This document shows positions 40,641-49,325 of a stretch of DNA of 54,970 nucleotides, piece after piece. The notes beneath the pieces are model-generated. The model was not told the DNA's origin and made no database searches. It saw only the letters and a list, made by a program, of their open reading frames with translations. Position 1 is the first letter of the stretch. Every line of letters starts with the position of its first letter. The position numbers and the translations under genes were made by a program. This stretch comes from a virus, in IMG/VR virus record IMGVR_UViG_3300009068_000049, positions 1 to 54,970 of that record; one strand, 5' to 3'.

Positions 40641-42451
40641 GACTTGATGCTATTATATTACTCCTATTTGTTTGTCTGTTTGGTTCTTATAAAATAAGCG
40701 CTCAGACTTACAACTATACCTATACAGATCCATGTACAGGTAATGATAAAACAATTATAGTTCCAATCAACGGAAACGTCACTGTGGGATATTATGGGGA
40801 AATTGGGTCATTTAGCTATAACGATTTTAATAATGGCGTATTTGAGTCTTGGGCAAGTAACATATTTTCGCAATATGGTACGAATAGTCCATGTTCAGAG
40901 ATTGTAGGATTAGGAACAGCAGTAAACATAACACAAAGTACTGCATTAAATGTAATAGGAATATTAAATTCATTATCGACAATATCAGATATTGCAGGAT
41001 CTACAAATATATTAGGGGGAGCAGTAAGCTCTGTATCTAATTCGGGAAACAGTGAGGGATCTAAGAAGAATAAAGGTAACAGTCAAAACAACGGGGAAGG
41101 ATCTAATAACAATAGCCAAGGAAATTCAACCAATTCTGGATCAAATCAGAATAGCTCGCAGGGACAAGAAAACTCGGGGTCTAATCAAGGAAATGCAGGT
41201 GGATCTACACAAGGGGGTGGAGAAAGTTCATCTCCTAGCGTATCAAATACGAACGGAAATACACAGGTGGTCACGCCGGTAAACAATAATACTGGAGCAT
41301 CCACTGGAGCTACTGGAACAACCAATGGAACTACTGTGACATCTAATGGATCATCTGCAGGAACTACTGGAGCATCCACGGGAACTACTGGAACATCTAA
41401 TGAATCATCCAACGGAACTACCGGAACAGCGTCAGGAAATAATACGCAAAACGGTACAGGAAATACTAACGGTGGGGGTACCTCCGGAACAGCACAAACC
41501 ACAGGAAATAGTACTACACAACAGGGATCACAATCTAACGGTCAATCAAGTACGCAGCCTGGAAGTCAAGGGACAGGTGAACAAACAAATAATCAATCAA
41601 CAGGAAATGGAGAATCTGGTAATAATGGTTCCAATGGGAATAATGGTAACACTGGGAATAGTGGGAATGGTTCAGGGAATAATAATTCTAACGGGCAAAC
41701 AGAACAAGGACAGACAAACACGCAATCTGAACAAGGACAAGGCAAAACAAATATAACAGGAGGTGCTTCTACTACAATTAAATCAACCCCAACTAGCAAG
41801 GAAGGTGGAAAACCAACTGTTGTTGGAAGTGCTGATTTTATAGGATTTAATTTTAAGAACTCTGAGGTTAGAACTGGTGCTAAAGCAACAGGAGGATATA
41901 CATCAATGAGATGGGACGGAAAAAGAAGCTATGGTGCTCTTGTAGATTACACATCAGCATTAAAAGGACCTAACATAACAACATTTTATGCTTGGATTAG
42001 ACCTAAATCTATAATATTGGCCTCAGGTACTTTAACAATAGGTTTTGAAGGTAATAAATCTCTATACGGAACATTTGCAGCTGGGCAGATGTTTAATTTA
42101 AAAAAGCCTAAAAATCTTAAATTGTTATACATGGGTACAGTTTCTTACGGAAGCGTATATAGAGAATCATTTTTAGGTACTGCATTAATTGTAGGAGCTA
42201 TGTACGATTTTAGGGTTGGTAAAAGATTTGATATAAAATTAATGAACCTGTTTGTTTATGCTCCTTACGTAAGCTATTACAATGATGTTGTTTTAAAATC
42301 ACCATACGTAATGCTTCCTAGCATAGGTACAAATATTAAAATATCAAAGAAATTTAAATTTAACATAAATGGCGGAGGAGCTTGGGATTTGAAAACAAGT
42401 GCTTTAAATTATACTATAACATGTGGTACAAGATTTGTAATTGGGCAATAA
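40637..42451 (+). CDS. Outer-membrane beta-barrel protein with long Gly/Asn/Ser/Thr-rich linker
   Basis: Signal peptide (AIILLLFVCLFGSYKISAQ), an N-terminal globular part to about residue 125, then about 250 residues of low-complexity Gly, Asn, Ser, Thr and Gln. The last 210 residues have alternating aromatic beta strands (FIGFNFKNSEVRTG to CGTRFVIGQ) typical of an outer-membrane barrel. TTG start at 40637 overlaps the CsgG stop (TTGA). The linker could display the N-terminal domain far from the membrane. Strong candidate for a surface-exposed protein that blocks or binds. Confidence 0.7.
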   Translation: MRLDAIILLLFVCLFGSYKISAQTYNYTYTDPCTGNDKTIIVPINGNVTVGYYGEIGSFSYNDFNNGVFESWASNIFSQYGTNSPCSEIVGLGTAVNITQSTALNVIGILNSLSTISDIAGSTNILGGAVSSVSNSGNSEGSKKNKGNSQNNGEGSNNNSQGNSTNSGSNQNSSQGQENSGSNQGNAGGSTQGGGESSSPSVSNTNGNTQVVTPVNNNTGASTGATGTTNGTTVTSNGSSAGTTGASTGTTGTSNESSNGTTGTASGNNTQNGTGNTNGGGTSGTAQTTGNSTTQQGSQSNGQSSTQPGSQGTGEQTNNQSTGNGESGNNGSNGNNGNTGNSGNGSGNNNSNGQTEQGQTNTQSEQGQGKTNITGGASTTIKSTPTSKEGGKPTVVGSADFIGFNFKNSEVRTGAKATGGYTSMRWDGKRSYGALVDYTSALKGPNITTFYAWIRPKSIILASGTLTIGFEGNKSLYGTFAAGQMFNLKKPKNLKLLYMGTVSYGSVYRESFLGTALIVGAMYDFRVGKRFDIKLMNLFVYAPYVSYYNDVVLKSPYVMLPSIGTNIKISKKFKFNINGGGAWDLKTSALNYTITCGTRFVIGQ

Positions 42452-44130
42452 TATTATTCACCTGGACTTCTTTAAGTGCACAGAGTGTTGTGGCACCAAG
42501 TGCATCATCATACCCGCAAAATACATCTAACCAAATTGTAAGTGGATTCTCGGTAACTGGATTTAATACCTCTTCAACTCTACTAATCACAATAGGATTG
42601 GTTAATCCCCCATCAGGAACAACATTAAGGCTAAATACAACTACAGGGGTAACTGCTAGCACGGGATACGCACTTGCATCAAACTTTACAAGAATAAGTT
42701 TTACAGGAACATTAGCTAATGTTAATACAGTGTTGGGTTCGCTAAGATTAAATACAGGATCATCCCCAGGTAATGTCTATATTGCAGTAACTGCTACAGA
42801 GAATCCTGTTGGATACTTTTATCTTCCGTCAAATGGGCATTTTTATAGGCCAATAGCAACTACTGCTTTTTATAATGCTGCTAAAACAGCCGCTGCAGCT
42901 ACAGCATTTAAAGGACAAGCAGGTTACTTAGTTACTATAACATCTTCGGACGAGGATTTGTTTATATACAATAACGTACCTCAAACAAACATATGGTTTG
43001 CACTCTCGGATGTTGCTCAAGAAGGTTATTGGAGAATAGACGCTGGTCCGGAAAACGGAACATTAATTAAAACTGCAAACGGTCAAACGGCAGGTAACAT
43101 AGCAGGGCAATATAATAACTGGGCAGCTGGGGAACCTAATAATTCTGGAGGTGAACATTATGCTGTTACAAAGTGGAACGGATCCCAATGGAACGATTTA
43201 CCAAACAATTACAATTGCGCTTATGTTATCGAGTACGGTACATGGACCGATCCTGCAAATCAAACTTTTACAGATTTCTTTACAGGATTTGTTACACACC
43301 AAATATCGTGTACTGCTGCAAATGCACCAGCTGCTCCTACCGGAGTTAATGGAAGCAGAATGCTAGCAGGAACGGTATCTTTATCCGCAACACCACCCTC
43401 AGGATCTACTGTTGATTGGTATGCTAATTCTATAGGAGGAAATGTTTTATCGGGAGGATTAGGCGTTACTACTTATACTACACCTAGTATTTCAAGCACA
43501 ACAACCTATTATGCTCAAGCGAGAAACACAACTAGTGGGTGTGTTAGTTCTAGTAGAACTGCTGTAGTTGCCACTGTAAATTATCCTATTCCATTTACTT
43601 ATTCAGGAACTATATACAACTCTAAAGCTGTCGCTGTTCAAGGCATATCAGTTAAATTGCTCTATAAACCAAAAGCTTCAGGATCGTATACTTTATTTCA
43701 AACTTATACAACTAACTCATCTGGTGTTTTTTCTATCACAACCTCATTAGATATTGCAGTTTATGATTTTCAGGTTGTTATCGACAATTTAACTATCAAT
43801 CAACCAAATAGTCAAGATATAACATTCTTTACAAATAAGGTTCTAAATAAGAATTTCGTTCCGATTGATTACTATAGAATGGATGCAAACGTCAATTCAG
43901 CAATGACAATTTCAGATATATACTTGATATACAAAAAAATCAATGGTAATTCTTGGCCATCTGGAGTACCTAACTATAGGATTCTGACACAGCAGGAATG
44001 GACATTAATAAATTCAGCAGTTGCTAATCTAGTACCTACATATCCAGGATCACAAAGTATAGCATTAACTAATCCGACAGCCGGTGGGTCTTCGGTATTT
44101 TATATAATAAAAACAGGAAAATCAGACTAA
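42421..44130 (+). CDS. Exported C-type lectin domain protein
   Basis: Signal peptide MWYKICNWAIILFTWTSLSA. Residues about 115-280 form a C-type lectin fold: FKGQAGYLVTITSSDEDLFI, NIWFALSDVAQEGYWRIDAG, WAAGEPNNSGGEHYAV and WNDLPNNYNCAYVIEYG, with the Ca/sugar-site EPNN and WND motifs. An Ig-like CHU-type domain follows, then a carboxypeptidase-regulatory-like and dockerin-like end (YYRMDANVNSAMTISDIYLI). Likely binds glycans at the cell surface. ATG 42421 overlaps the barrel gene by 31 bp. Confidence 0.8.
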   Translation: MWYKICNWAIILFTWTSLSAQSVVAPSASSYPQNTSNQIVSGFSVTGFNTSSTLLITIGLVNPPSGTTLRLNTTTGVTASTGYALASNFTRISFTGTLANVNTVLGSLRLNTGSSPGNVYIAVTATENPVGYFYLPSNGHFYRPIATTAFYNAAKTAAAATAFKGQAGYLVTITSSDEDLFIYNNVPQTNIWFALSDVAQEGYWRIDAGPENGTLIKTANGQTAGNIAGQYNNWAAGEPNNSGGEHYAVTKWNGSQWNDLPNNYNCAYVIEYGTWTDPANQTFTDFFTGFVTHQISCTAANAPAAPTGVNGSRMLAGTVSLSATPPSGSTVDWYANSIGGNVLSGGLGVTTYTTPSISSTTTYYAQARNTTSGCVSSSRTAVVATVNYPIPFTYSGTIYNSKAVAVQGISVKLLYKPKASGSYTLFQTYTTNSSGVFSITTSLDIAVYDFQVVIDNLTINQPNSQDITFFTNKVLNKNFVPIDYYRMDANVNSAMTISDIYLIYKKINGNSWPSGVPNYRILTQQEWTLINSAVANLVPTYPGSQSIALTNPTAGGSSVFYIIKTGKSD

Positions 44131-44720
44131 TGAAAAATATATTACTATCCCTATTAATAACACTACCATTACTTAGTTTATCACAAAAAAATCTAAGGGA
44201 TTCAATCTACGTTAAAACTAATATGTTTGAAATCGTATACTCTGAAAAATTACAACAGCCTAAATTTATTAGATACACGGTACAATGCCCAAATGGAACT
44301 GCTCCAAGGACTGGAATGGATTTTTATGTTTGTGATTCGATATTAACTTCAGACAATAAAGATTATGAAAATAACCCTTACGATAAAGGACATTTAGCTC
44401 CAGCAGCAGACTTTAATTGCACTAAAGAATCTTTATATAAGACATTCACATATTTGAACTGTTCGTTACAACAAGAAAATCTAAATAGAACAACTTGGAG
44501 ATTATTAGAAGTAAGAGAAAGAGAACTTGCTAAAACTAATAAAACAGTTACTGTTGAAATTAGATGTATTTTCTCTAACAAATCTACAGTTTTACCAACA
44601 GGAGCAACAATACCAGATGGATACATTAAAACTATAAAATACGGAAATAAGGTTGAAAAATATTATTTCAAAAACGAAAAGCCAGCATCAACAGACTACA
44701 CTAAATATATTATTAAATAA
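44130..44720 (+). CDS. Exported DNA/RNA non-specific endonuclease
   Basis: Signal peptide MKNILLSLLITLPLLSLS followed by a compact NUC domain. It has NPYDKGHLAPAADF with the catalytic His of the D-[RK]-G-H motif, and YLNCSLQQENLNRTTW with the metal-binding Asn. Relatives (Serratia nuclease type) cut DNA and RNA with Mg. Exported form would degrade nucleic acid outside the cytoplasm, for example DNA of a superinfecting phage entering the periplasm. One-base stop/start overlap with the lectin gene. Confidence 0.85.
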   Translation: MKNILLSLLITLPLLSLSQKNLRDSIYVKTNMFEIVYSEKLQQPKFIRYTVQCPNGTAPRTGMDFYVCDSILTSDNKDYENNPYDKGHLAPAADFNCTKESLYKTFTYLNCSLQQENLNRTTWRLLEVRERELAKTNKTVTVEIRCIFSNKSTVLPTGATIPDGYIKTIKYGNKVEKYYFKNEKPASTDYTKYIIK

Positions 44721-45172
44721 TGAAAAAATTTATCATATTTTTCGGACTTGTACTTCTTGGTATAACAGCACAAGCACAAGATTGTGTAAAGGTAGACACA
44801 GTCTACGTTACAGCAAAGCTTAGAGAGCTAGGATCTAGAGATATTAGATTCGGTATAAGACAAATAGTTGAAGAAGAATTATCGCAGAAGTTTTGTCTTT
44901 CTGATGAGGGAGAACCTGTTAAAGTTGAAATATTCTATTTCGGTCTACCTAAAACGACAATAAGAGTTGTTGGTATAGAAAAGAGTAATACAATAACTCA
45001 AGTAGGGGTTAGACTACACTATAAAGGAAATAAATACGAAGGAATAGGAGAATCTGATACAGAGATAAGAGCTATTATGATAGAAGTACAGGAAGGATCT
45101 ATACCTTTCGAAAAAATGACAGTGTCATCAGCTCTTAAAAAAGCAATACACGAAGCAGCATTAAAACTATGA
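44720..45172 (+). CDS. Exported protein of unknown function, 150 aa
   Basis: Signal peptide MKKFIIFFGLVLLGITAQAQ with two Cys in the mature part (DCVKV, KFCLS). The rest is an alpha/beta fold with GIRQIVEEELSQKF and VGVRLHYKGNKYEGIGES. Its size and place after a CsgG-like gene recall periplasmic partners of curli pores, but similarity is not demonstrable. Overlaps both neighbours. Confidence 0.65.
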   Translation: MKKFIIFFGLVLLGITAQAQDCVKVDTVYVTAKLRELGSRDIRFGIRQIVEEELSQKFCLSDEGEPVKVEIFYFGLPKTTIRVVGIEKSNTITQVGVRLHYKGNKYEGIGESDTEIRAIMIEVQEGSIPFEKMTVSSALKKAIHEAALKL

Positions 45173-45621
45173 TCAGGATATACTGGATTTTATTGTTCTT
45201 CTTTACCTTCACATTCTCCTATGGTCAAATTAAAGTAGCGGATGTTGGCGACGGATGGAAAAATAAAGTAGATAGTGCAATCTCGATCATTCAAAAATAT
45301 GATATCGAAAAATATAATTTCCTGATTGAAACGTGTACAAATATAGGATATTGGAAAGGAACTTTCTCCACAACAGAAGGTGATTCAATGATAACAATAG
45401 CTGTTAATGATATAAAGGGACCTAATATCTATAATATTGCTGCTATTCTAGTACATGAATCGATGCACCTTTACATTAAACAGCTTTACGTTAAATTGCA
45501 TCCCAATGTGGAAGAAGCTCTTTGCTATAAATACGAGCTTAATTTTCTCATGAAAATACCAGGAGTAGATCCTTGGCTATTATCAAATGCTGTAAAAATG
45601 ATAAATTACTACGAGAAATAA
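45169..45621 (+). CDS. Exported zinc metallopeptidase-like protein
   Basis: Signal peptide (YWILLFFFTFTFSYG) then a body with ILVHESMHLYIKQ, an HExxH zinc motif, and EEALCYKYELNFLMK about 20 residues later supplying a third ligand Glu and Cys. This is the pattern of small gluzincin/DUF-type peptidases. Last gene of the operon; it overlaps the convergent minus gene by 13 bp. Confidence 0.72.
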   Translation: MIRIYWILLFFFTFTFSYGQIKVADVGDGWKNKVDSAISIIQKYDIEKYNFLIETCTNIGYWKGTFSTTEGDSMITIAVNDIKGPNIYNIAAILVHESMHLYIKQLYVKLHPNVEEALCYKYELNFLMKIPGVDPWLLSNAVKMINYYEK

Positions 45622-45932
45622 ATCTTCTCTGGATATCTTCCAAAGACAAATTCAGTCACATAACAAAGCCAAATAGTGGATGGTCCATGCCATGCATCAT
45701 TATTATAATAGCCAGGTGTAGATTCGGTATGATCATAAGTTAATGTGCTACAGCCGTCAAATGGTTCGTCTCCAAACGTAACATAGCAATAATCTGAATT
45801 TCCAGATAATATATCTAAAAGTAAATCTGCACCCATTACCATCTCAAGATCTTCTTTTTCTCCCTCCCATTCAGGAAGTTCTACAAACCATTTATTATTT
45901 TCCTCCTTACAGAATTTAAATTTCTTTATCAT
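45609..45932 (-). CDS. Hypothetical protein, 107 aa
   Basis: Not recognised. Trp- and Asp-rich soluble protein (WFVELPEWEGEKEDLEMVMG, TPGYYNNDAWHGPSTIWLC). Overlaps the phosphoesterase gene by 4 bp (ATGA), so co-translated with it. Confidence 0.6.
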   Translation of the reverse strand: MIKKFKFCKEENNKWFVELPEWEGEKEDLEMVMGADLLLDILSGNSDYCYVTFGDEPFDGCSTLTYDHTESTPGYYNNDAWHGPSTIWLCYVTEFVFGRYPEKIYFS

Positions 45933-46750
45933 ATTTCAAGATCTAATATTAAAACATCATCATAATCACCCCAAAGACAATCTACTAAATAATGAGTAAC
46001 GTCTCCACAAACTATATCCTTTACCATTTTCTGCGGAGTGTGGCCAACTATCTGGTTAACTCCTTCTAAAGGAAATTCGTTTAGAATTGTTGGCCTAACC
46101 CATAAAGGTCCTGCCCACAAGTTGTACCCTCCACTATGTGCATCAACATTAAATAAATTATCTACTCTTAGCTCGAGCAGATTATTCAAAAACGTTTCAA
46201 GATCTTCAGCATCAAAATCCTTAGTTATTTCGTAGTGTCTGTATCTTGGGTTACAAAGATCTTTACAAGTATCTTTTAGCCATCTGCTAGTAACCCCAGC
46301 GTGGGTCCATAGATACTTAACACCAGTATTATTCTTTTCTAAATGAGCCATTTTAAAAAGATCCTTATTCTCTGTGAACAGTTGATAAAGGTCAGGATTC
46401 ATTTCTGCTCTATATCCACTGCATACCTCATTCGGAATAAAATATTGAATATCATGATTTCCTATCAATAGAACAACTTTGTCCGGAAGAGCTTTCTTAA
46501 ACTGAAGTATCTTCTTTAGATTATCAAGAATAACAACATTGCTTAAATCGTAGCTATCAACGTAATCCCCTACAAATACGGTCTTGTCATATTTAGTATA
46601 TGGCATTTCTTTCCAAAAATCATCAGCATTTTCAGGAACACCATTTTCAACCATCGTCACCCAATTGTTAAATTCATAAGGGCTTCCATGAGTATGGAAC
46701 ATCCATTTATCACGACCATGAACATCTCCTATAGTTAATATTTTTTTCAC
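45929..46750 (-). CDS. Calcineurin-like Ser/Thr-type phosphoesterase
   Basis: Motifs ILTIGDVHGRD, VFVGDYVDSYD, VVLLIGNHDIQYF, LWTHAGVTSRW and QIVGHTP, the order of bacterial PrpA/Ser-Thr phosphatase or Ap4A hydrolase-like enzymes. Length 273 aa. It differs from the other two phosphoesterases here in having the G-D-x2-D-x-Y block. Start codon GTG 46750, exactly 4 nt after the -7 box of the phage promoter motif. Targets unknown. Confidence 0.85.
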   Translation of the reverse strand: MKKILTIGDVHGRDKWMFHTHGSPYEFNNWVTMVENGVPENADDFWKEMPYTKYDKTVFVGDYVDSYDLSNVVILDNLKKILQFKKALPDKVVLLIGNHDIQYFIPNEVCSGYRAEMNPDLYQLFTENKDLFKMAHLEKNNTGVKYLWTHAGVTSRWLKDTCKDLCNPRYRHYEITKDFDAEDLETFLNNLLELRVDNLFNVDAHSGGYNLWAGPLWVRPTILNEFPLEGVNQIVGHTPQKMVKDIVCGDVTHYLVDCLWGDYDDVLILDLEI

Positions 46751-46754
46751 ACTA

Positions 46755-46790
46755 CAAATTTAATTTTAAAAGGTCAACAAAAAAATGATT
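46755..46790 (-). promoter_or_regulatory. Phage promoter motif (AATCATTTTTT ... TAAATTTG)
   Basis: Minus strand: AATCATTTTTT (46790-46780), then TAAATTTG (46762-46755); the -7 box position matches the other five sites within one base. GTG 46750 follows after 4 nt. Confidence 0.65.
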
Positions 46791-47225
46791 CTATTTCTTT
46801 TTGTTGTATCTGCAATTCTTGCATAGATTATAAAGCCATCCTTTTCCTATAGTTCTCACATTCTGATTTCCCCCGCATCTTTCACAAGTTCTGTAGCATT
46901 CATCCTCTGCTCTTTTTACTATTTCATCTATCTCAGGTCCAAAATATCCATAGATTCTAAGTCCAGCAAACTTGTCCTTAATATCAGTTACTATCTGTCC
47001 TTTAGTTAGCTTCTTTCTCAAGTTATACCAAAATCTATACTTAATCCTAACAACCGAATTACCAGTAGCTAAATAGTGTATTTTACGCTTAATAAACATA
47101 GGTATCCAACTAGGCCACATGGCTTTTTCGATATCCTCTATTGCTTTTTCAACTATATGTTGCCATCCTTTTGGAACGCCTGGATATGAATATCCTATAT
47201 GTTTATATTTTTCAGATATTTTCAT
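46791..47225 (-). CDS. Hypothetical protein with C-terminal zinc ribbon
   Basis: N-terminal basic helices (WPSWIPMFIKRKIHYLATGN, YNLRKKLTKGQ), then CERCGG and LCKNCRYNKKK, a C-x2-C ... C-x2-C zinc ribbon. Possibly nucleic-acid binding. It ends directly beside the promoter of the downstream phosphoesterase and overlaps the membrane gene upstream by 4 bp. Confidence 0.65.
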   Translation of the reverse strand: MKISEKYKHIGYSYPGVPKGWQHIVEKAIEDIEKAMWPSWIPMFIKRKIHYLATGNSVVRIKYRFWYNLRKKLTKGQIVTDIKDKFAGLRIYGYFGPEIDEIVKRAEDECYRTCERCGGNQNVRTIGKGWLYNLCKNCRYNKKK

Positions 47226-47554
47226 TCTTCTAAATTTTTATTTTCCCATTCTGCCATATATCTCAACGATTTAACCCATACGTATAAAAATATACAAGCT
47301 TCTATTTTTTTAGAAATCATAGTGTAACCCCCAATTAACATTAACACTAATGAAAACAATGATGTTATCCCTATTATACTTAATCCCTTGGTCCAAACAA
47401 ATGCGGGAATTCTACCAGACAAATAATTGAATATAACATATATCAATAAGAAAATATATACTATTTCTATTAAGGTGTTGTCTAATTCAAGTAAAACCCC
47501 TACGTTCATCGCTGTTGCTACAGAGAGAAATACTAGATAAAATCCTCTGCTCAT
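47222..47554 (-). CDS. Integral membrane protein, 110 aa
   Basis: Four hydrophobic stretches, for example FYLVFLSVATAMNVGVLLEL, IVYIFLLIYVIFNYLSG and GITSLFSLVLMLIGGYTM, and an acidic C-terminus. Family not recognised. Overlaps both neighbours by 4 bp, so it is translated as one unit with the lipoprotein and zinc-ribbon genes. Confidence 0.65.
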   Translation of the reverse strand: MSRGFYLVFLSVATAMNVGVLLELDNTLIEIVYIFLLIYVIFNYLSGRIPAFVWTKGLSIIGITSLFSLVLMLIGGYTMISKKIEACIFLYVWVKSLRYMAEWENKNLEE

Positions 47555-47832
47555 TTTTTTGAACTTACTTTGGATGTTCCGAATCCGAATCCGCCAACTC
47601 CTAACACGAATCCGAATGCGTACCAGGCTCCATTATTGTTTGGAGCATATACACAGACATCATCCCAGATAAGCATTCCGATAAAATCAAAAGGAGCTAT
47701 TAATCCGTGCCATAGACCTCCCCAGAATCCATATAAGTGACCGCTAACGCACTCATTTACGTTTTGACTATCTGCACATCCACTAAGGATTAAAAGTGCA
47801 GCAGCGACAAATAAAACTGTATATTTTTTCAT
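47551..47832 (-). CDS. Small lipoprotein with Gly/Trp-rich membrane segment
   Basis: Lipobox signal MKKYTVLFVAAALLILSGC, then SGHLYGFWGGLWHGLIAPFD and a C-terminal Gly-rich hydrophobic part (FGFVLGVGGFGFG). Similar short lipoproteins occur in Bacteroidetes genomes. First gene of a three-gene coupled unit. Confidence 0.65.
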   Translation of the reverse strand: MKKYTVLFVAAALLILSGCADSQNVNECVSGHLYGFWGGLWHGLIAPFDFIGMLIWDDVCVYAPNNNGAWYAFGFVLGVGGFGFGTSKVSSKK

Positions 47833-47871
47833 TTTAACCTTTTATATTGTAGAGGAAATATCTAAAATATT

Positions 47872-49302
47872 TCAAAACCTCTTAAGAACATATAATTTTT
47901 TACTAGATCTTGTGTAAGCTGTGTATTTAATTCTGTTTCTTTCAACAACATTTTGATTAACATCTATGTCGTCTTCAAGTACAAAAGCTGTAGTATATGT
48001 ACTTCCCTGAGATTTGTGAGCTGTGATAGCATAGGCATAACTAACATCAGCAAACCTTCTCAGAAAATCATAATATTTAATCCATGTTTTTTCTTTTCCC
48101 CTTTTTTCTATTGCTATTTTCTTAAGCTTACTAGCAATAACGTTAAAAAGAGATTCTGAATCTTCGTGAAGAATGTCTATGTAATAAACAACTCTTTTGT
48201 CATCATCATTTATAAAACTAACACCCGTTTCGTAAAACTTAATCTCATATTTTTCTCCTTCAATTCTAGTTGGCCATCTTTTAATATCGAACTTGTCAAC
48301 AGTAAACTCGTCGTTAGTATTAAATAGTATCTGGTTCATCTCTATGATTGGATTATTAGCTATAAGCTTTTCACCAATTAGAATTTTTTCTCCCACATTT
48401 TCCTCCCCGTAAATAACCTTTCTAACGACGTGGTTCATTTTTTCTACTGTCTTATTCCTCCAAGCTATGATCTTAGCATATTCGGGATCATCTTTAAATT
48501 CCTCGCTATTAAAATACTTTGATAAAATATCAGGGAATGTACTTCTTATATCAGAAGAATTAAGATTTAGAAATTCTACTCCTTCATCATTATCATTTAC
48601 CATAGTTTGTGTTCCGGTTTGAACGTAAGGATTTTCTAGATCGGTTCTGATTCTAACAGATTTTTCTATAATAGGGTTATCCTCCTTCTGCCTCATTATA
48701 GTTTTAAGATCTATCGTTTTAATACCATACATTTCAGAAAGCTCGTCTCTAAAAGGAATACAATCAGGCTTTCCAACAGGAGGTATCTGAGCAGGATCAC
48801 CCATACATATAATTTTAACTCTATCCCTATATTTAAGTATCTCGTGGAATAGGTCATCATTAAGCATTGAAACTTCATCAATAATTAGCAGTTTAGTCTT
48901 TTGTATCTGTGGTACAAAATCTCCTTGGTTTACAAACTCCTGTTGTCCATCAGAAGTTATTCTTTCTGTTAGACCTAGTAATTTGTGTATAGTTTGGAAA
49001 GTAACCCTAACATTTTTTATTCCCGTGGTCTTTTTTATCACTCTAACGGACTTGTTAGTTGGTCCAGTAACTGCTACTCTGTACCAATTCTTGGTTGGAT
49101 AAATCACATCAAGAACGTATTTAACTAGAAGGCTCACACAGAAAGTCTTACCCGTACCTGCCCATCCTTTTAAAACATAGATGCTGTCATCCTGTGCATC
49201 GTATATAAAATCCCTTAATTGGTCGAAAGCTTTTTTCTGATCATCATTTAAAACTGAAAGATCAAAAGTTGGCTCGTATTTTTTAATAGCAATTTTTGTC
49301 AT
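47872..49302 (-). CDS. dda: Dda-like SF1B DNA helicase
   Basis: Motifs in order: motif Ia-like KGWAGTGKTF (Walker A), GPTNKSVRVI, TIHKLLGL, LLIIDEVSMLNDDLF (motif II), IICMGDPAQIPPVG (motif III), TIMRQ, and YAITAHKSQGSTY with YTAYTRSSKKLYVL (motifs V/VI). T4 Dda unwinds DNA 5'-3' and acts in replication start and strand exchange. At 476 aa it is slightly larger than T4 Dda (439). A TAAATTTG box lies 23 nt before the ATG. Confidence 0.93.
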   Translation of the reverse strand: MTKIAIKKYEPTFDLSVLNDDQKKAFDQLRDFIYDAQDDSIYVLKGWAGTGKTFCVSLLVKYVLDVIYPTKNWYRVAVTGPTNKSVRVIKKTTGIKNVRVTFQTIHKLLGLTERITSDGQQEFVNQGDFVPQIQKTKLLIIDEVSMLNDDLFHEILKYRDRVKIICMGDPAQIPPVGKPDCIPFRDELSEMYGIKTIDLKTIMRQKEDNPIIEKSVRIRTDLENPYVQTGTQTMVNDNDEGVEFLNLNSSDIRSTFPDILSKYFNSEEFKDDPEYAKIIAWRNKTVEKMNHVVRKVIYGEENVGEKILIGEKLIANNPIIEMNQILFNTNDEFTVDKFDIKRWPTRIEGEKYEIKFYETGVSFINDDDKRVVYYIDILHEDSESLFNVIASKLKKIAIEKRGKEKTWIKYYDFLRRFADVSYAYAITAHKSQGSTYTTAFVLEDDIDVNQNVVERNRIKYTAYTRSSKKLYVLKRF

Positions 49303-49325
49303 AACCCAATCCTGTGGAATATTCC

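Noticed and set aside
41185-41502. Minus-strand Pro/Val-rich ORF
   Set aside because: Antisense shadow of the low-complexity linker of the outer-membrane barrel gene.
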